Assembly: GCA_003556835.1 (NCBI GenBank)
Contig: PWQG01000027.1
Coordinates: 1-5,681 of the forward strand
Direction of reading: 5' to 3'
DNA: 5,681 nucleotides
Source: Gammaproteobacteria bacterium
GTDB taxonomy: Bacteria; Pseudomonadota; Gammaproteobacteria; Pseudomonadales; Pseudohongiellaceae
Position numbers and translations under genes: made by a program. The notes below the pieces were generated by a model. It saw only the letters and a list, made by a program, of their open reading frames with translations. It was not told the origin of the DNA and ran no database searches. The first letter of the stretch is position 1. Every line of letters starts with the position of its first letter. Positions 5,463 through 5,681 of the stretch are shown piece by piece.

Positions 5463-5490
5463 TTGACTGCATCCCCAGTTGTAGTAATAT
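5463..5490 (+). promoter_or_regulatory. Sigma70 promoter of the tRNA-Ser gene
   Basis: TTGACT (5463-5468, 5 of 6) and TAATAT (5485-5490, 4 of 6) lie 16 bases apart. The bases just after the -10 (GCCGACC) are GC-rich, like the discriminator of stringently controlled stable-RNA promoters. The start would fall near 5497, leaving a leader of about 8 bases before the mature tRNA. Confidence 0.7.
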
Positions 5491-5504
5491 GCCGACCTTG
5501 CTGC

Positions 5505-5595
5505 GGAGGGGTGGCAGAGCGGTTGAATGCACCGGTCTTGAAAACCGGCATAGGTTAATAGCCTATCCAGGGTTCGAATCCCTGCCCCTCCGCCA
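5505..5595 (+). tRNA. serT: tRNA-Ser (anticodon UGA), CCA encoded
   Basis: Class II tRNA reading UCA and related UCN codons. The acceptor stem GGAGGGG (5505-5511) pairs fully with CCCCTCC (5585-5591). The discriminator base is G (5592), and CCA is encoded at 5593-5595. The anticodon stem CCGGT/ACCGG (5532-5536 and 5544-5548) encloses the loop CTTGAAA with TGA at 5539-5541. A long variable arm with an ATAGG/CCTAT-type stem follows, and the T arm has the usual GGTTCGAATCC. The G discriminator and long variable arm are serine identity features. The gene is divergent from yccA, as serT is from yccA in E. coli. Confidence 0.97.
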
Positions 5596-5681
5596 CTTCA
5601 AGGCGGGTCCAACCCAGTCATTCAGCTTTTGACCATCAGACTCAATTCAAGCAGGTTGCCTTGATGTAGCACACCGCGATC
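5596..5681. other. Right-edge stretch with no recognised gene
   Basis: These 86 bases after the tRNA hold no convincing coding frame. A TCAAGGC/GCCTTGA repeat pair 50 bases apart is present, but without a T tract, so I cannot point to a terminator for the tRNA. The next gene presumably begins beyond the window. Confidence 0.4.

Noticed and set aside
5429..5632. 67-codon plus-strand open frame over the tRNA
   Set aside because: It spans the tRNA-Ser gene and its promoter, so it is not a plausible protein gene.
5597..5664. TCAAGGC/GCCTTGA inverted repeat after the tRNA as a terminator
   Set aside because: The arms are about 50 bases apart and there is no T tract, so chance is the simpler explanation.

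Overview
The window is a compact, ordinary-looking chromosomal segment from a gammaproteobacterium. The evidence is a set of housekeeping proteins that all resemble gammaproteobacterial versions (PurC of the long Vibrio-like type, RraA, TusDCBE, YccA, a DinF-like MATE transporter) and the order tRNA-Ser(UGA) / yccA / tusE, which from memory is also found in Escherichia coli (serT-yccA-tusE). I cannot name the genus. There is no sign of phage, insertion sequences, CRISPR or other mobile DNA.

Layout, right to left along the minus strand. The only plus-strand gene is a class II tRNA-Ser(UGA) at 5505-5595, with its own sigma70-like promoter. Divergent from it, yccA (4612-5283, an inner-membrane Bax-inhibitor-1 family protein) has a good promoter of its own. 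A strong intrinsic-type terminator follows yccA, and its T tract runs directly into the ribosome binding site of tusD. Then come tusD, tusC, tusB and tusE (4536 down to 3141), nearly or actually overlapping, in the same order as dsrE-dsrF-dsrH-dsrC of sulfur oxidisers. A 180-base gap holds small hairpins and a possible weak promoter. Then purC (2960-1851), rraA (1847-1323) and a DinF-like MATE efflux gene (1289 to beyond the left edge) follow with gaps of 3 and 33 bases, so they are probably cotranscribed.

How the genes work together. TusBCD and TusE form a sulfur relay that takes persulfide sulfur (from TusA in E. coli) and passes it to MnmA for 2-thiolation of the wobble uridine in tRNAs for Glu, Gln and Lys. 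The TusE here has only the penultimate cysteine, which fits tRNA thiolation rather than dissimilatory sulfur oxidation. PurC makes SAICAR in purine synthesis. RraA and the MATE pump have no obvious functional tie to it beyond the shared transcript.

I see no new multi-gene system here. The points worth a second look are the terminator that abuts tusD (possible attenuation or readthrough control of the sulfur relay), a Dsr-like cysteine in TusB, an RraA that carries the D-x20-R-D signature of the aldolase branch of its family, and several short perfect palindromes in intergenic gaps.
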